Positions 34,075-43,865 of a stretch of 64,000 nucleotides of DNA are shown piece after piece; position 1 is the first letter of the stretch; the number at the start of each line of letters is the position of its first letter. A model generated the notes under the pieces. The model searched no databases, was not told where the DNA came from, and saw only the letters and a list, made by a program, of their open reading frames with translations. The translations under genes and the position numbers were made by a program. Source of the stretch: Microbacterium sp. Leaf159 (GTDB lineage: Bacteria > Actinomycetota > Actinomycetes > Actinomycetales > Microbacteriaceae); assembly GCF_001423615.1 (NCBI RefSeq), contig NZ_LMOU01000002.1, forward strand, positions 129,573-193,572, given 5' to 3'.

Positions 34075-34733
34075 GCTCGGTCCTCCTCCGGTTGCGTGTG
34101 CACCAGGGTACCCGCCGCCGCACGGGCGACGAGCGAGCCATGAGGGCGGGTGCTGATCTCGCCGGGCTCCCGGCCGCGACTGTCGCTCGCCACGACCTCG
34201 AAGCCGGCAGCGGCGAGCATCTCGGCGAGCGCGTCGGCAGACCAGAAGTACGCAGGCGCGACGGCGTGCGCGAACGGCTCGCGCGGCTCGCCGTCGAAGT
34301 ACCCGATCAGGATGCTGCCGCCAGGGGCCAGCACGCGGGCGAACTCGTCGAGGATCTCGGGTACGTCCGCGGGCGGGGTGTGGATCAGCGAGTACCAGGC
34401 GAGGATGCCGCCGACCGACTCCGCCTCGAACGGCAGGTCGCGGAACGAGCCGATCTCGAACGGGATGCTGGAGTGCCGCCGCCGCGCCATCTCGATGAAC
34501 TCTGCCGACAGGTCGATGCCGCGCGCCTCACGACCTCCGCGCGACAGGAACTCCGTCCACTGGCCCGGTCCGCATCCTGCGTCCAGCAGCAGTCCCCGGG
34601 TGCCGTCGCGCCAGCCCGCTATGACCGCAGCGTCCCGAGCATCCATCTGCTCGATCGAGCCGGCCAGCGCGACGTAGTCCGCCGCCCGCGCGTCGTACGC
34701 CGCCGCGATGTCGGGGTCAGAGGCGCGACCCAT
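34071..34733 (-). CDS. Class I SAM-dependent methyltransferase, substrate unknown
   Basis: 220 residues. Motif I GLLLDAGCGPGQWTEFL, acidic loop ARGIDLSAEFIEMARRR, motif IV region VGGILAWYSLIHTPP, typical of the Methyltransf_25/11 group of small-molecule methyltransferases. ATG 34733 overlaps the rsmI stop as TGATG and its own stop overlaps the lacI start, so it is translated from the rsmI message. No neighbour identifies the substrate. Confidence 0.82.
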   Translation of the reverse strand: MGRASDPDIAAAYDARAADYVALAGSIEQMDARDAAVIAGWRDGTRGLLLDAGCGPGQWTEFLSRGGREARGIDLSAEFIEMARRRHSSIPFEIGSFRDLPFEAESVGGILAWYSLIHTPPADVPEILDEFARVLAPGGSILIGYFDGEPREPFAHAVAPAYFWSADALAEMLAAAGFEVVASDSRGREPGEISTRPHGSLVARAAAGTLVHTQPEEDRA

Positions 34734-35551
34734 CAGCTGCGGGCCGCGAGCGCTGCCTGGTAGAGGTCACGGGACGACAGCCCGGTGGCCGCGGCGACCT
34801 CGGCACAGGCGTCCTTGAGGCGCACGCCGGATGCCACGAGCTTCTGCACCTGCGCCAGCGCGTCGTCCGCCGAGGCTTCGCGACGGGGCGCGCCCTCGAC
34901 CACGACGACGATCTCGCCCTTGACCCCGGCCGTCGCCCACTCGACGAGCTCCGACGACGTGCCGCGGCGCACCTCCTCGTAGAACTTGGTGAGCTCGCGA
35001 CAGACGGCGATGCGGCGGTCGTCGCCGAAGGCCGCACCCATGTCGGCGAGCGACGAGGCGAGGCGCGCGGGTGATTCGAAGAAGATCATGGTGCGGGGCT
35101 CTGCGGCGAGCGCCCGCAACGTCGACCGCCGCTCCCCCGGCTTTCGGGGCAGGAACCCCTCGAACGTGAAGCGGTCGGTCGGCAGCCCCGAGATCGAGAG
35201 CGCCATCAGCACCGCGCTCGGCCCGGGGATCGCCGTCACTGTCACGCCCAGCGCGACGGCCTCTGCGACGAGTCCGTAGCCGGGGTCGCTGATCGCCGGC
35301 ATCCCGGCATCGCTGACGACGACGACGTCGGTCTCGACCGCGAGCGCGGCGAGCTCGGCGGCCTTCTGCTTCTCGTTGTGATCGTGCAGCGCGATCAGTC
35401 GCGGCCGATTGGCGATCTGCAGCGCCTGCAGCAGCCGTCCGGTGGTGCGCGTGTCCTCCGCGACGACCACCTCGGCGTTCTCCAGCACCTCGAGGAGGCG
35501 ACACGAGACATCCCCGAGGTTTCCGATCGGTGTTGCGGCGAGGATGATCAC
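34733..35551 (-). CDS. rsmI: 16S rRNA 2'-O-ribose methyltransferase RsmI
   Basis: 272 residues, tetrapyrrole-methylase fold; methylates the ribose of C1402 in 16S rRNA. Motifs: ILAATPIGNLGD at the N-terminus, VVVAEDTRTTGRLL, VVSDAGMPAISDPG, and IPGPSAVLMALSISGLPTDRFTFEGFLPRK. The usual C-terminal small domain is present. GTG 35551 is supported by TAAGCT ending six bases upstream (leaderless). It is divergent from the mannosyltransferase, the same arrangement as pmt/rsmI (Rv1002c/Rv1003) in Mycobacterium tuberculosis. Confidence 0.95.
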   Translation of the reverse strand: MIILAATPIGNLGDVSCRLLEVLENAEVVVAEDTRTTGRLLQALQIANRPRLIALHDHNEKQKAAELAALAVETDVVVVSDAGMPAISDPGYGLVAEAVALGVTVTAIPGPSAVLMALSISGLPTDRFTFEGFLPRKPGERRSTLRALAAEPRTMIFFESPARLASSLADMGAAFGDDRRIAVCRELTKFYEEVRRGTSSELVEWATAGVKGEIVVVVEGAPRREASADDALAQVQKLVASGVRLKDACAEVAAATGLSSRDLYQAALAARS

Positions 35552-35557
35552 CCGCCC

Positions 35558-35593
35558 AGCTTAGGCGGCCACCACAGGCGGGTTGTCTAGGCT
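35558..35593. promoter_or_regulatory. Divergent leaderless -10 elements of rsmI and the mannosyltransferase gene
   Basis: Minus TAAGCT (35558-35563), six bases, GTG 35551; plus TAGGCT (35588-35593), six bases, GTG 35600. The whole intergenic region is 48 bp, so the two -35 regions must overlap each other's transcription unit. Confidence 0.65.
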
Positions 35594-35599
35594 GGAGCG

Positions 35600-37153
35600 G
35601 TGACCGCGCCCGTGCCTCTGCTGCCTCCCCCCGAGGAGCGGCTGACGCGCTACGGCCAGGTGCGTGACCGCATCCTGCGAGACCCCGACTGGGGGCGGAT
35701 GATGCGCTGGTTCGCTCCGCTCGTCGTCACCGCGCTGGCGGCAGTGCTGCGCCTGGTCAACCTCGGTCATCCGCACCAGCTCGCGTTCGACGAGACGTAC
35801 TACGTCAAGGACGCGTGGTCGCTGTGGACCCTGGGCTACGAGGGCACCTGGGGCAAGGACGCCAACGAGGCCTTCATCACCCTGCAGCAGCTGCCGCTGT
35901 CGGATGTCGGCGCGTTCATCGTGCACCCGCCGCTGGGCAAATGGCTGATCGCACTCGGCATGGCCGTCGGCGGCCCCGACAACACCGTCGGATGGCGGAT
36001 CGCGACAGCACTGCTCGGCACCGCCACCGTGCTGCTCGTCTATCTGGTCGCCCGACGTCTGACCGGATCCATCGTCGCGGCGACGGTCGCCGGAACGCTG
36101 CTGGCGATCGACGGCCTCAGCATCGTGATGAGCCGCACCGCCCTGCTCGACGGCCCGCTGACCTTCTTCCTGCTGCTCGGCGCGCTGTTCATCCTGTACG
36201 ACCGCGACCGCGCGATCCCGCTGCTCGAACGCCCTGACCCCGACTCCCCCGACCCGATGTGGGGACCGGTGCTGTGGCGTCGCCCGTGGCTCATCACTGC
36301 GGGTCTCGCCCTCGGCGCAGCCTGCGCCGTGAAGTGGTCGGGCCTGTACGCCCTCGCCGCCTTCGGGCTCTACGTGGTGGTGACGGATGCTCTCGCGAGG
36401 CGCCGCGCGGGCGTGGTGCTGTGGCCGACCGCCGCGGCGTTCCGCCAGGGACCGGTGTCGTTCGTGCTGCTCGTCTTCCCCGCACTCGGGGTGTACCTGG
36501 CCAGCTGGACCGGCTGGTTGGTGACCTCCGGCGGCTATGCCCGTCAGAGCGACCCCAACCCGCTGATCGCGTTGTGGAATTACCACGAGGCGATCCTGAA
36601 CTTCCATGTCGGCCTCAGCAAGGGCCACCCGTATGCGAGCCCCGCCTGGGAGTGGCCGTTGCTGCTGCGACCGACCGCCGTGTGGGTCGGCTCCGATCCC
36701 GGTCCCTGCGGCGTCGATCACTGCATCGCCGTGATCTCGACGATCCCGAATCCGATCATCTGGTATGCCGGAGTCGCGGCGGCCGTCTACCTGATCTACC
36801 GGCTCGTGCGCGGGTGGGTCGAACGCCGGCCGGTCGGCGCGACGCTCACGTTCCCTCTGGTCGGGCTGGCCGCGACCTACGTGCCGTGGCTGCTATTCCC
36901 CGAGCGCACGATCTTCCAGTTCTACACCGTCGCGATGGCGCCGTTCCTCGTGATCGGACTCGCCGTCGTGCTGCGGCAGATCGCCGGGCGGCGGGAGGAT
37001 CCCCTGCACCGACGGCAGTCGGGTGAGCGCACGGTGATGATCTTCCTCGCCGTCGTGGTGCTCGTCTCCGCCTTCTTCTATCCCGTGTGGACCGGCATGA
37101 GCGTGCCCTACGACTTCTGGCTCCTGCACAACTGGATGCCGGGCTGGATCTGA
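35600..37153 (+). CDS. Dolichyl-phosphate-mannose-protein mannosyltransferase (actinobacterial PMT)
   Basis: 517 residues, GT39 glycosyltransferase of the membrane. It transfers mannose from polyprenyl-phosphate-mannose to Ser/Thr of exported proteins. Catalytic acidic pair D64-E65 lies in AFDETYYVKDAW within the first extracytoplasmic loop; about ten membrane segments follow, with HPPLGKWLIALG as a second conserved loop motif. The C-terminal region ends in the family-typical MPYDFWLLHNWMPGW-like sequence (here SVPYDFWLLHNWMPGW). Ser/Pro-rich exported proteins in this window (9740) are possible substrates, an inference. Confidence 0.94.
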   Translation: MTAPVPLLPPPEERLTRYGQVRDRILRDPDWGRMMRWFAPLVVTALAAVLRLVNLGHPHQLAFDETYYVKDAWSLWTLGYEGTWGKDANEAFITLQQLPLSDVGAFIVHPPLGKWLIALGMAVGGPDNTVGWRIATALLGTATVLLVYLVARRLTGSIVAATVAGTLLAIDGLSIVMSRTALLDGPLTFFLLLGALFILYDRDRAIPLLERPDPDSPDPMWGPVLWRRPWLITAGLALGAACAVKWSGLYALAAFGLYVVVTDALARRRAGVVLWPTAAAFRQGPVSFVLLVFPALGVYLASWTGWLVTSGGYARQSDPNPLIALWNYHEAILNFHVGLSKGHPYASPAWEWPLLLRPTAVWVGSDPGPCGVDHCIAVISTIPNPIIWYAGVAAAVYLIYRLVRGWVERRPVGATLTFPLVGLAATYVPWLLFPERTIFQFYTVAMAPFLVIGLAVVLRQIAGRREDPLHRRQSGERTVMIFLAVVVLVSAFFYPVWTGMSVPYDFWLLHNWMPGWI

Positions 37154-37167
37154 CGTCCCCGTCGACC

Positions 37168-37647
37168 TCAGTCGACCTCGCCCGCTACGTGCTCGACCAG
37201 CGGCAGCACCCGGCCGGACAGATGCGTGCGCATCGCGATCGACGACGCCGTACGCGAGACGCCCGGCACGAGTGCGACGCGGTCGAGCACCTCCTGGAGC
37301 TGCGTCGCGTCGCGCGCGACCAGCCTCAGCTGCATGTCGCTGGCCCCGGTCACGGTGTGCATGTCGACGATCTCGGGCACCGCATCGGCGAGCGCTGAGG
37401 CAACCTCGTCATGGCCGACCTTCTGGTCGATCTCGACGAGGCAGAACGCCACCACGCCGTAGCCGAAGCCGGCGGGGTCGACCCGCGGCACGATCGCCTC
37501 GATCACACCGCCCTCGTGCAGCCGGGCGAGACGGCTGGTCGCCGTGCCGCGGGCGACGCCGAGCCTGCGCGCGCACTCCAGGATCGGCAGTTGCGGCGAC
37601 TCCGTGAGCATCCGGATGAGCTCGGCGTCGAGGCGATCGATGCGCAC
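37168..37647 (-). CDS. Lrp/AsnC family transcriptional regulator
   Basis: 159 residues. N-terminal HTH (LDAELIRMLTESPQLPILECARRLGVARGTATSRLARL), C-terminal RAM ligand-binding domain (VVAFCLVEIDQK...TVTGASDMQLRLVARD). GTG 37647 lies two bases after the amino-acid permease stop, so it is the third gene of aminotransferase-permease-Lrp and probably senses the transported amino acid. Convergent with the mannosyltransferase, 14 bp apart. Confidence 0.88.
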   Translation of the reverse strand: MRIDRLDAELIRMLTESPQLPILECARRLGVARGTATSRLARLHEGGVIEAIVPRVDPAGFGYGVVAFCLVEIDQKVGHDEVASALADAVPEIVDMHTVTGASDMQLRLVARDATQLQEVLDRVALVPGVSRTASSIAMRTHLSGRVLPLVEHVAGEVD

Positions 37648-37649
37648 GG

Positions 37650-39059
37650 TCAGTCCTCGACCGCTCCCCCGCGCTCCCTGGCGACGCCCGGGCGCGAGAC
37701 GTCGCGCGTCAGTCGGGCGACGACCAGCAGGACCGCGGTGAGGCCGATGGTCAGCAGCAGCTGCACGCGTGCCGCCTCGTCGACCATCGTGAGCGCGATG
37801 ACGCCGGCGAGCAGCGCCAGGCACAGCCACGACAGCCAGGGGAAGCCCCACATGCGCATCGGCATCGGCTCGGCGGTGCGATCGGCGCGCCGGCGGAGGA
37901 TGATCTGCGACACGGCGGTCGCGGTCCAGATGACCAGCAGCGTCGACCCGACGACGTTGAGGAGCGCCGGGAGCACCACGTCGGGGAACGCCCAGTTGAG
38001 GCCCACCGTGATGAAGCCGAACGCGACGGAGGCGAGGACGGCCACCACGGGCACGCCGTTGCCTGTGGTGCGCGTCGCCGCGAGAGGTGCGAGGCCCCGC
38101 TCGCCGAGCGAGTACACCATGCGCGACGCCCCGTAGATGTTCGCGTTCATGGCCGACAGCAGCGCGATCACGACGATGAGGTCCATCACGAGTCCGACGC
38201 CCGGCAGCTGCAGCGTGTCGAGCACGGCCGAGAAGGGACCGTCCTTGACAGCCGGGTCGTTCCACGGCAGCACAGACACGATCACGAAGATCGAGCCGAC
38301 GTAGAAGATCAGGATGCGCACGAGCACCTCGCGCACGATGCGGCGGATGTTGCGCGCGGGGTCGTCGGACTCCGCAGCCGCGATCGCGACCACCTCGGTG
38401 CCGCCGAACGCGAAGACCACGATCAGCAGAGCGGCCGCGATGCCGGTCATGCCGTTCGGGGCGAAGCCGCCGTTGTCGACGAGGTTGCCGATGCCGGTCG
38501 CCGGCACTCCGGGGATGAAGCCGACGATGGCGCACACGCCGACGACGAGGAACACGATGATCGCGGCGACCTTGATCGCCGCGAACCAGAACTCGAACGT
38601 GCCGTAGTTGCGCACCCCGAAGAGGTTCACGGCCGTCAGCGCCACCACGAAGACGAGCACCCACACCCACGCGGGGATGCCCGGGATCCAGGCCGAGATG
38701 ATGCCTCCGGCCCCCGTGGCCTCCGCCGCGATCACGACGACCAGCTGGATCCAGTAGAGCCAGCCGACCGCGCTGCCGGCGCTGCGTCCCATCGCCTTCT
38801 GTGCATAGGAGCTGAACGCCCCGGAGCTCGGACGGGCGGCGACCATCTCGGCGAGCATCGCCATGACCAGCACCACGATGCCGCCGGCGACGAGGTACGA
38901 GATGAGCACAGCGGGACCGGCGATGCTGATCGCCTGCCCCGACCCCACGAAGAGACCGGCGCCGATCGCACCGCCGAGCCCCATCATCGAGATCTGGCGA
39001 CGGGTCAGGCCCGGGTGCAGACCCTTGGTCGTCGTCGTGGTGGTGGGGACCTCGGTCAT
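37650..39059 (-). CDS. Amino acid permease (AAT/GABA-permease type, APC superfamily)
   Basis: 469 residues, twelve hydrophobic segments. The family N-terminal signature LTRRQISMMGLGGAIGAGLFVGSGQAI holds the unwound first helix that binds the substrate; EVVAIAAAESDDPARNIRRIV is the conserved cytoplasmic loop. Proton symport of an aromatic or other neutral amino acid is likely; the adjacent aminotransferase favours an aromatic or branched-chain substrate. ATG 39059 overlaps the aminotransferase stop (ATGA). Confidence 0.9.
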   Translation of the reverse strand: MTEVPTTTTTTKGLHPGLTRRQISMMGLGGAIGAGLFVGSGQAISIAGPAVLISYLVAGGIVVLVMAMLAEMVAARPSSGAFSSYAQKAMGRSAGSAVGWLYWIQLVVVIAAEATGAGGIISAWIPGIPAWVWVLVFVVALTAVNLFGVRNYGTFEFWFAAIKVAAIIVFLVVGVCAIVGFIPGVPATGIGNLVDNGGFAPNGMTGIAAALLIVVFAFGGTEVVAIAAAESDDPARNIRRIVREVLVRILIFYVGSIFVIVSVLPWNDPAVKDGPFSAVLDTLQLPGVGLVMDLIVVIALLSAMNANIYGASRMVYSLGERGLAPLAATRTTGNGVPVVAVLASVAFGFITVGLNWAFPDVVLPALLNVVGSTLLVIWTATAVSQIILRRRADRTAEPMPMRMWGFPWLSWLCLALLAGVIALTMVDEAARVQLLLTIGLTAVLLVVARLTRDVSRPGVARERGGAVED

Positions 39060-40129
39060 GCGCGTGCCTCCTGCGGAGCGGTCTGGATGGAGAGCGCGGT
39101 CTGCACGCGGTCGATGTCTTGGCTCGAGCCTGAGGAGATGCGCACGCCCTCGCCGGGGAATGCCCGCGTGATGACGCCGCCCTCGCGCAGAAGGAGCTCG
39201 AGTTCGTCGGTGCGGTCACCGGCGGGCACCCACACGAAGTTCGCCTGCGATGCGACCGCGGGCCATCCCGCCGCGACGAGCAGCGCGTGCAGCCGATCGC
39301 GCTGCACGACGACCTCGTCGATGCGCAGCCCGAGCTCGTCCTCGGCGTCGAGAGACGCGAGCGCTGCCGTCTGCGCGAGGTCGGTCACGCCGAACGGCAC
39401 GGCGACCTTGCGCTGGTTCTCGGCGACCTCGACGGGCGCGAGCGCGTAGCCGATGCGCAGACCTGCGAGCCCGTAGGCCTTCGAGAAGGTGTGCAGCACA
39501 GCGACGTGGGGATGCCGGCGGAACAGCTCGATGCCCGCGCCGTACGACTCGGTGCGGTCGAAGTGCACGTACGCCTCGTCGATCACGACCAGCACGTCTC
39601 GCGGCACCGCGGCGACGAAGGCCTCGAGCGCAGCCGCACCGACGACCGTCCCGGTCGGGTTGTTCGGGTTGCAGACGAAGATCAGCCGCGTACGAGGGGT
39701 GATCGCCGCGAGCATCGCATCGAGGTCGTGCGCGTGATCGTCGCCCAGCGGCACGGCGATCGGGGTCGCCCCGGCGATGCGCACGAGCGACGGGTAAGCC
39801 TCGAACGACCGCCAGGCGAACATCACCTCGTCGCCGTCGCCGGCGACCGCATGGATGAGCTGGGATGCGAGCTCGACCGAGCCCGCACCCACAGTGACGA
39901 CGGCCGGATCGACGTCATAGCGTGCGGCCAGGCGTTCGCGGAGAGCCGCGGCGCTCATGTCGGGGTAACGGTGCATCGACGACAGACGCTTCTGCACCGC
40001 CTCGACGACGGACGGGAGGGGCGGGTGCGGCGACTCGTTGGACGAGAGCTTCGAGGAGCCGGCGGGGGCGGAGCGCCCCTGGCGGTAGGCGGGCACGGCG
40101 TCGAGGCCGGCACGGGTGGGGAGGGGCAT
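39056..40129 (-). CDS. HisC-type aminotransferase (histidinol-phosphate / aromatic amino acid)
   Basis: 357 residues, PLP fold type I. Substrate-proximal SSNESPHPPLPSV, cofactor motif NPNNPTGTVV, Asp/Tyr in VVIDEAYVHF, catalytic Lys in FSKAYGLAGLRIGYALA, and Arg in GVRISSG. In actinobacteria such stand-alone HisC paralogues outside the his operon are often aromatic aminotransferases; the amino-acid permease and Lrp gene downstream support catabolic or salvage use. ATG 40129 gives the family-like start MPLPTRAGLDAVPAYRQG. It has a 55-base leader with a hairpin (40144-40173). Confidence 0.88.
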   Translation of the reverse strand: MPLPTRAGLDAVPAYRQGRSAPAGSSKLSSNESPHPPLPSVVEAVQKRLSSMHRYPDMSAAALRERLAARYDVDPAVVTVGAGSVELASQLIHAVAGDGDEVMFAWRSFEAYPSLVRIAGATPIAVPLGDDHAHDLDAMLAAITPRTRLIFVCNPNNPTGTVVGAAALEAFVAAVPRDVLVVIDEAYVHFDRTESYGAGIELFRRHPHVAVLHTFSKAYGLAGLRIGYALAPVEVAENQRKVAVPFGVTDLAQTAALASLDAEDELGLRIDEVVVQRDRLHALLVAAGWPAVASQANFVWVPAGDRTDELELLLREGGVITRAFPGEGVRISSGSSQDIDRVQTALSIQTAPQEARA

Positions 40130-40190
40130 TCTCAGAGCATCCTTGCTGTGATCCAGCGGCGCCCCTGGTGGCGGCGCCTGCTGTGGCGCA

Positions 40191-40220
40191 ACACTAGACC
40201 GGAAATCGGAGGGTGGGCAA
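40191..40220 (-). promoter_or_regulatory. Promoter of the aminotransferase-permease-Lrp operon
   Basis: TTGCCC (40215-40220), 18-bp spacer, TAGTGT (40191-40196) on the minus strand. The leader of about 55 bases contains a stem with GGCGCC/GGCGCC extended by CAGC/GCTG, close to the start codon. Confidence 0.5.
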
Positions 40221-40329
40221 TCGGTGCAGCATCCGGTGCGCAACGCGCGCAACCGGCGGGGTGCGATCCCCGAACTGCTGAGCAGACTGCACAGCCTACG
40301 CGGTGCGACGGGCGGTCTACGATCGCAGC

Positions 40330-40548
40330 ATGGGCAGCCCCTCCGGTTTCGAGTTCGCGGTGCGCGGTGACGACGTGGTCATCCGTCATCTCGGGGTCAC
40401 CGCGACCGTGCTGCGCGGAGCGAGGGCGACTGATTTCCTCACTCAGGTGGCGCAGGGCGATGCGCAGCTGCTGATGGCTCGACTGACCGGGAACTACCGC
40501 CGCGGCAACGAGCGCACCGCACGACAGCACCCGCGCAACGCCCGCTGA
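40330..40548 (+). CDS. Small conserved-type protein of unknown function
   Basis: 72 residues, basic, no signal peptide or membrane segment: MGSPSGFEFAVRGDDVVIRH at the start and a basic tail RGNERTARQHPRNAR, suggesting RNA or DNA contact at the end. ATG 40330 is chosen over an upstream ATG (40303) because TACGAT (40318-40323) ends six bases before it. That leaderless promoter and the codon usage argue for a real gene, although I do not recognise the family. It ends 4 bp from the convergent DUF255 gene. Confidence 0.65.
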   Translation: MGSPSGFEFAVRGDDVVIRHLGVTATVLRGARATDFLTQVAQGDAQLLMARLTGNYRRGNERTARQHPRNAR

Positions 40549-40552
40549 CGAG

Positions 40553-42352
40553 TCAGCGCGAGAGGGCAAGCTCGGCGGGGTCGCTCACCGGGAGCCGGCA
40601 CACGAACGAGCGGCAGTCGAACGCCTGCTCGTCACCGCTCCCCTTGCCTTCGAACAGTTCGAAGCCGGCGTCCTCGAATGCCCTCGCCTGCGCAGGTGCC
40701 ACGATCGTGATCACGTCGGCGTCCGCCGTGCGCGCTGCAGACGCGAGTGCCCCCTCCGGCGCCTCGGTGACGACCACGAGCTGCCTCGGCGGATCGACGA
40801 GACTCGCCGCCACACGCAGCAGGCTGCCGTGCGCGAACGGCTGCGACACGGCCTGAGCGGAATGAGCGCGCACCCGCTCGGCGGCCGCCTCCCGGTACCG
40901 ATCCCCCGCGCCGAGTCGCCACGCCGAGAGGGATGCGGCAGCAACGGCCGCCGCATCCGACGGCAGGTCTCCGTCTGTCTGATCGGGCGACGCCGAGATG
41001 CCGTGAGCCGCGAGCAGCGGATCGCCGTCGAGCCCCTCGATCGCCGTGTCGAGCAACTCGCGCGCCTCGACGGCCCAAGCGGCCTCACCGGTGGCCGCGG
41101 CGAGCGCGAACAGTCCCTCGGCCAGCAGCGCGACATCAGCTGTGGTCGCGACCGCACCCGACGCGACACCGTCGAGAGACGCGCGGACGAGGGTTCCCGT
41201 CGAATCCCGATTGACCCGCAGCACGCACTCGGCGGCATCGGCCGCGGCCTGCACCCACGAGCTCTCCCCGAGCGCGGCACCCGCCCGGGCGAGAGCTGTG
41301 ATGGCCAGCCCGTTCCACCCCGTGATGACCTTGCCGTCGACGGCCGGCGGCTCGAGTCCCGCCCGTTCCGACACCGGCCGCAGGTAGTACCCGCCCTCGC
41401 TGCGCTGACCGTCGATCCACGACTCCGAATCCTGAGCGGCGCCGAATCCGCCGCCTTCACGGCGCAGAGTGCCCACGAGGAAGCCCGCGATGCCTCGGGC
41501 GGTCGGTTCGTCCCCCGCATCCAGGGCCACGAGCAGCAGCTGGGCGTTGTCGGTCAGCATCCGCTCGTAGTGCGGCACGGTCCAGTCGCGCTGCGTCGCG
41601 TAGCGGAAGAAGCCGCCGTCGGCATCGTGCAGATCGGATGCCGACATCGCGGCGAGTGCCCGGTCGGCCGCGGCCGCGGCATCCGGAGCCTCCCGCCGCA
41701 CGAGCGGCGTCTGCAGCAGCCCCAGGGTCGTCGCCACCGGGAACTTCGGCGCACCGCCGAACCCGCCGAACAGCCTGTCCTCGCGCTGGGCGATGGTGTC
41801 GGCGGCCTCGGCGACGGCCGCAGCATCCGGCAGATCGGAGGGCGTCGATGATGCCGCCCTGGCGAGCGCCTCGGTCACCGCATCGGCCGACTCCTCGGCC
41901 TGCGCGCGGCGCAGAGTCCATGCCTCGTGCACCGCGGCGAGCACATCGCGGAACGCGGGCATCGGCTGCCGTGCCTCAGGCGGCCAGTACGTGCCGGCGT
42001 AGAAGGTGCGTCCGCGGGGCGTCGTGAAGACCGTCAGCGGCCAGCCGAGGTTCTGCGTGAACGCGGACGCCGCGGCCATGTAGGCGCCGTCGACGTCCGG
42101 GTGCTCTTCGCGGTCGACCTTGATCGCCACGAAGTCACGGTTGATCAGCGCGGCCGTCGCCGGGTCGGCGAACGATTCCCGAGCCATCACATGGCACCAG
42201 TGACAGGTCGAGTAGCCGATCGAGATCAGCAGCGGCACGTCGCGGCGCTGCGCCTCGGCGAAGGCTTCGGGCCCCCACGGATACCAGTCGACGGGGTTGT
42301 CGGCGTGTGCCCGCAGGTACGGGCTGAGCGTGTCGGCGAGCCTGTTGGTCAT
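40553..42352 (-). CDS. DUF255 thioredoxin-domain protein (YyaL/SPATA20-like)
   Basis: 599 residues. The N-terminal thioredoxin-like DUF255 domain (1-165) opens [24 protein letters not shown] and has the redox motif C50-H-W-C53 with downstream cis-Pro region. The rest is an (alpha/alpha)6 barrel related to N-acylglucosamine epimerases, with [12 protein letters not shown] and [19 protein letters not shown]. Biochemical role is not established for the family. ATG 42352 follows TAGCGT (42359-42364) by six bases, so the mRNA is probably leaderless. Confidence 0.9.
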   Translation of the reverse strand: MTNRLADTLSPYLRAHADNPVDWYPWGPEAFAEAQRRDVPLLISIGYSTCHWCHVMARESFADPATAALINRDFVAIKVDREEHPDVDGAYMAAASAFTQNLGWPLTVFTTPRGRTFYAGTYWPPEARQPMPAFRDVLAAVHEAWTLRRAQAEESADAVTEALARAASSTPSDLPDAAAVAEAADTIAQREDRLFGGFGGAPKFPVATTLGLLQTPLVRREAPDAAAAADRALAAMSASDLHDADGGFFRYATQRDWTVPHYERMLTDNAQLLLVALDAGDEPTARGIAGFLVGTLRREGGGFGAAQDSESWIDGQRSEGGYYLRPVSERAGLEPPAVDGKVITGWNGLAITALARAGAALGESSWVQAAADAAECVLRVNRDSTGTLVRASLDGVASGAVATTADVALLAEGLFALAAATGEAAWAVEARELLDTAIEGLDGDPLLAAHGISASPDQTDGDLPSDAAAVAAASLSAWRLGAGDRYREAAAERVRAHSAQAVSQPFAHGSLLRVAASLVDPPRQLVVVTEAPEGALASAARTADADVITIVAPAQARAFEDAGFELFEGKGSGDEQAFDCRSFVCRLPVSDPAELALSR

Positions 42353-42370
42353 GGGCTCACGCTACGCCGA

Positions 42371-42943
42371 TCAGGAGACGAGGAGCTGCTCCGCGGGCCG
42401 TGACGCCGCGTAGCCGACAAGAGGCAATGCCCGTTCGGCCGCGAGGGCGATGCGCGAATGCAGCACGTCCGACGCGATCACGTAGCCGTCGAAGTCCGTG
42501 TCGCTGGCGTAGACGCCGAGCGGCAGGGTCAGCGCCTGGAAGAAGGCGAACAGCGGCCGCAGCTGGTGCTCGATGATCAGCGCGTGACGCTCGCCGCCGC
42601 CGGTCGCCGCGAGCAGCACCGGCTTGCCGACGAGCTCGTACTGACCGACGAAGTCGAACAGGTGCTTGAACAGGCCCGTGAACGAGGCCCGATAGACGGG
42701 GCTGCCGACGATCAGCAGGTCTGCCGCCTCGATGGCCAGGAGCTTCTCCTCGACGTTCGCCGGAAGATGGTCGCGGCGCAGTGCCCCCGCGAGCGAAGGA
42801 CCGATGTCGGTGAGCTCGATGACCTCGATCTCGACCTCGGCACGCTCGGCGACGGCCGCGGCGATCGCACGGACGAGCGCCGTGGTCTTGCTGGGCTCGT
42901 GCAGAGAGCCGGACACGGCGACGACGCGATAGGGAGCTGTCAT
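42371..42943 (-). CDS. NADPH-dependent FMN reductase (MsuE/SsuE-like)
   Basis: 190 residues, flavodoxin-like fold: VVAVSGSLHEPSKTTALVRAI (phosphate loop for FMN) and LLIVGSPVYRASFTGLFKHLFDFV (NADPH/FMN site). The family supplies reduced flavin to two-component monooxygenases, often in sulfonate use; three luciferase-like monooxygenases lie 11-21 kb away. ATG 42943 is preferred over the upstream in-frame start because TAGCGT (42951-42956) ends seven bases before it. The promoter abuts the terminator of the upstream gene. Confidence 0.88.
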   Translation of the reverse strand: MTAPYRVVAVSGSLHEPSKTTALVRAIAAAVAERAEVEIEVIELTDIGPSLAGALRRDHLPANVEEKLLAIEAADLLIVGSPVYRASFTGLFKHLFDFVGQYELVGKPVLLAATGGGERHALIIEHQLRPLFAFFQALTLPLGVYASDTDFDGYVIASDVLHSRIALAAERALPLVGYAASRPAEQLLVS

Positions 42944-42964
42944 GCCGTTGACGCTACTCACGAC

Positions 42965-42999
42965 GACGCCCCATGTCGCGAGAAGCGACACGGGGCGTC
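42965..42999 (-). terminator. Terminator of the aldo/keto reductase gene
   Basis: Stem GACGCCCC / GGGGCGTC, an A-C mismatch, then TGTCGC / GCGACA around a GAGAA loop, located 20 bases beyond the reductase stop (minus strand). Total 14 paired bases. No T-tract. Confidence 0.75.
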
Positions 43000-43019
43000 A
43001 TCTGCCGAAGCAGTGCGTC

Positions 43020-43865
<846 letters not shown>

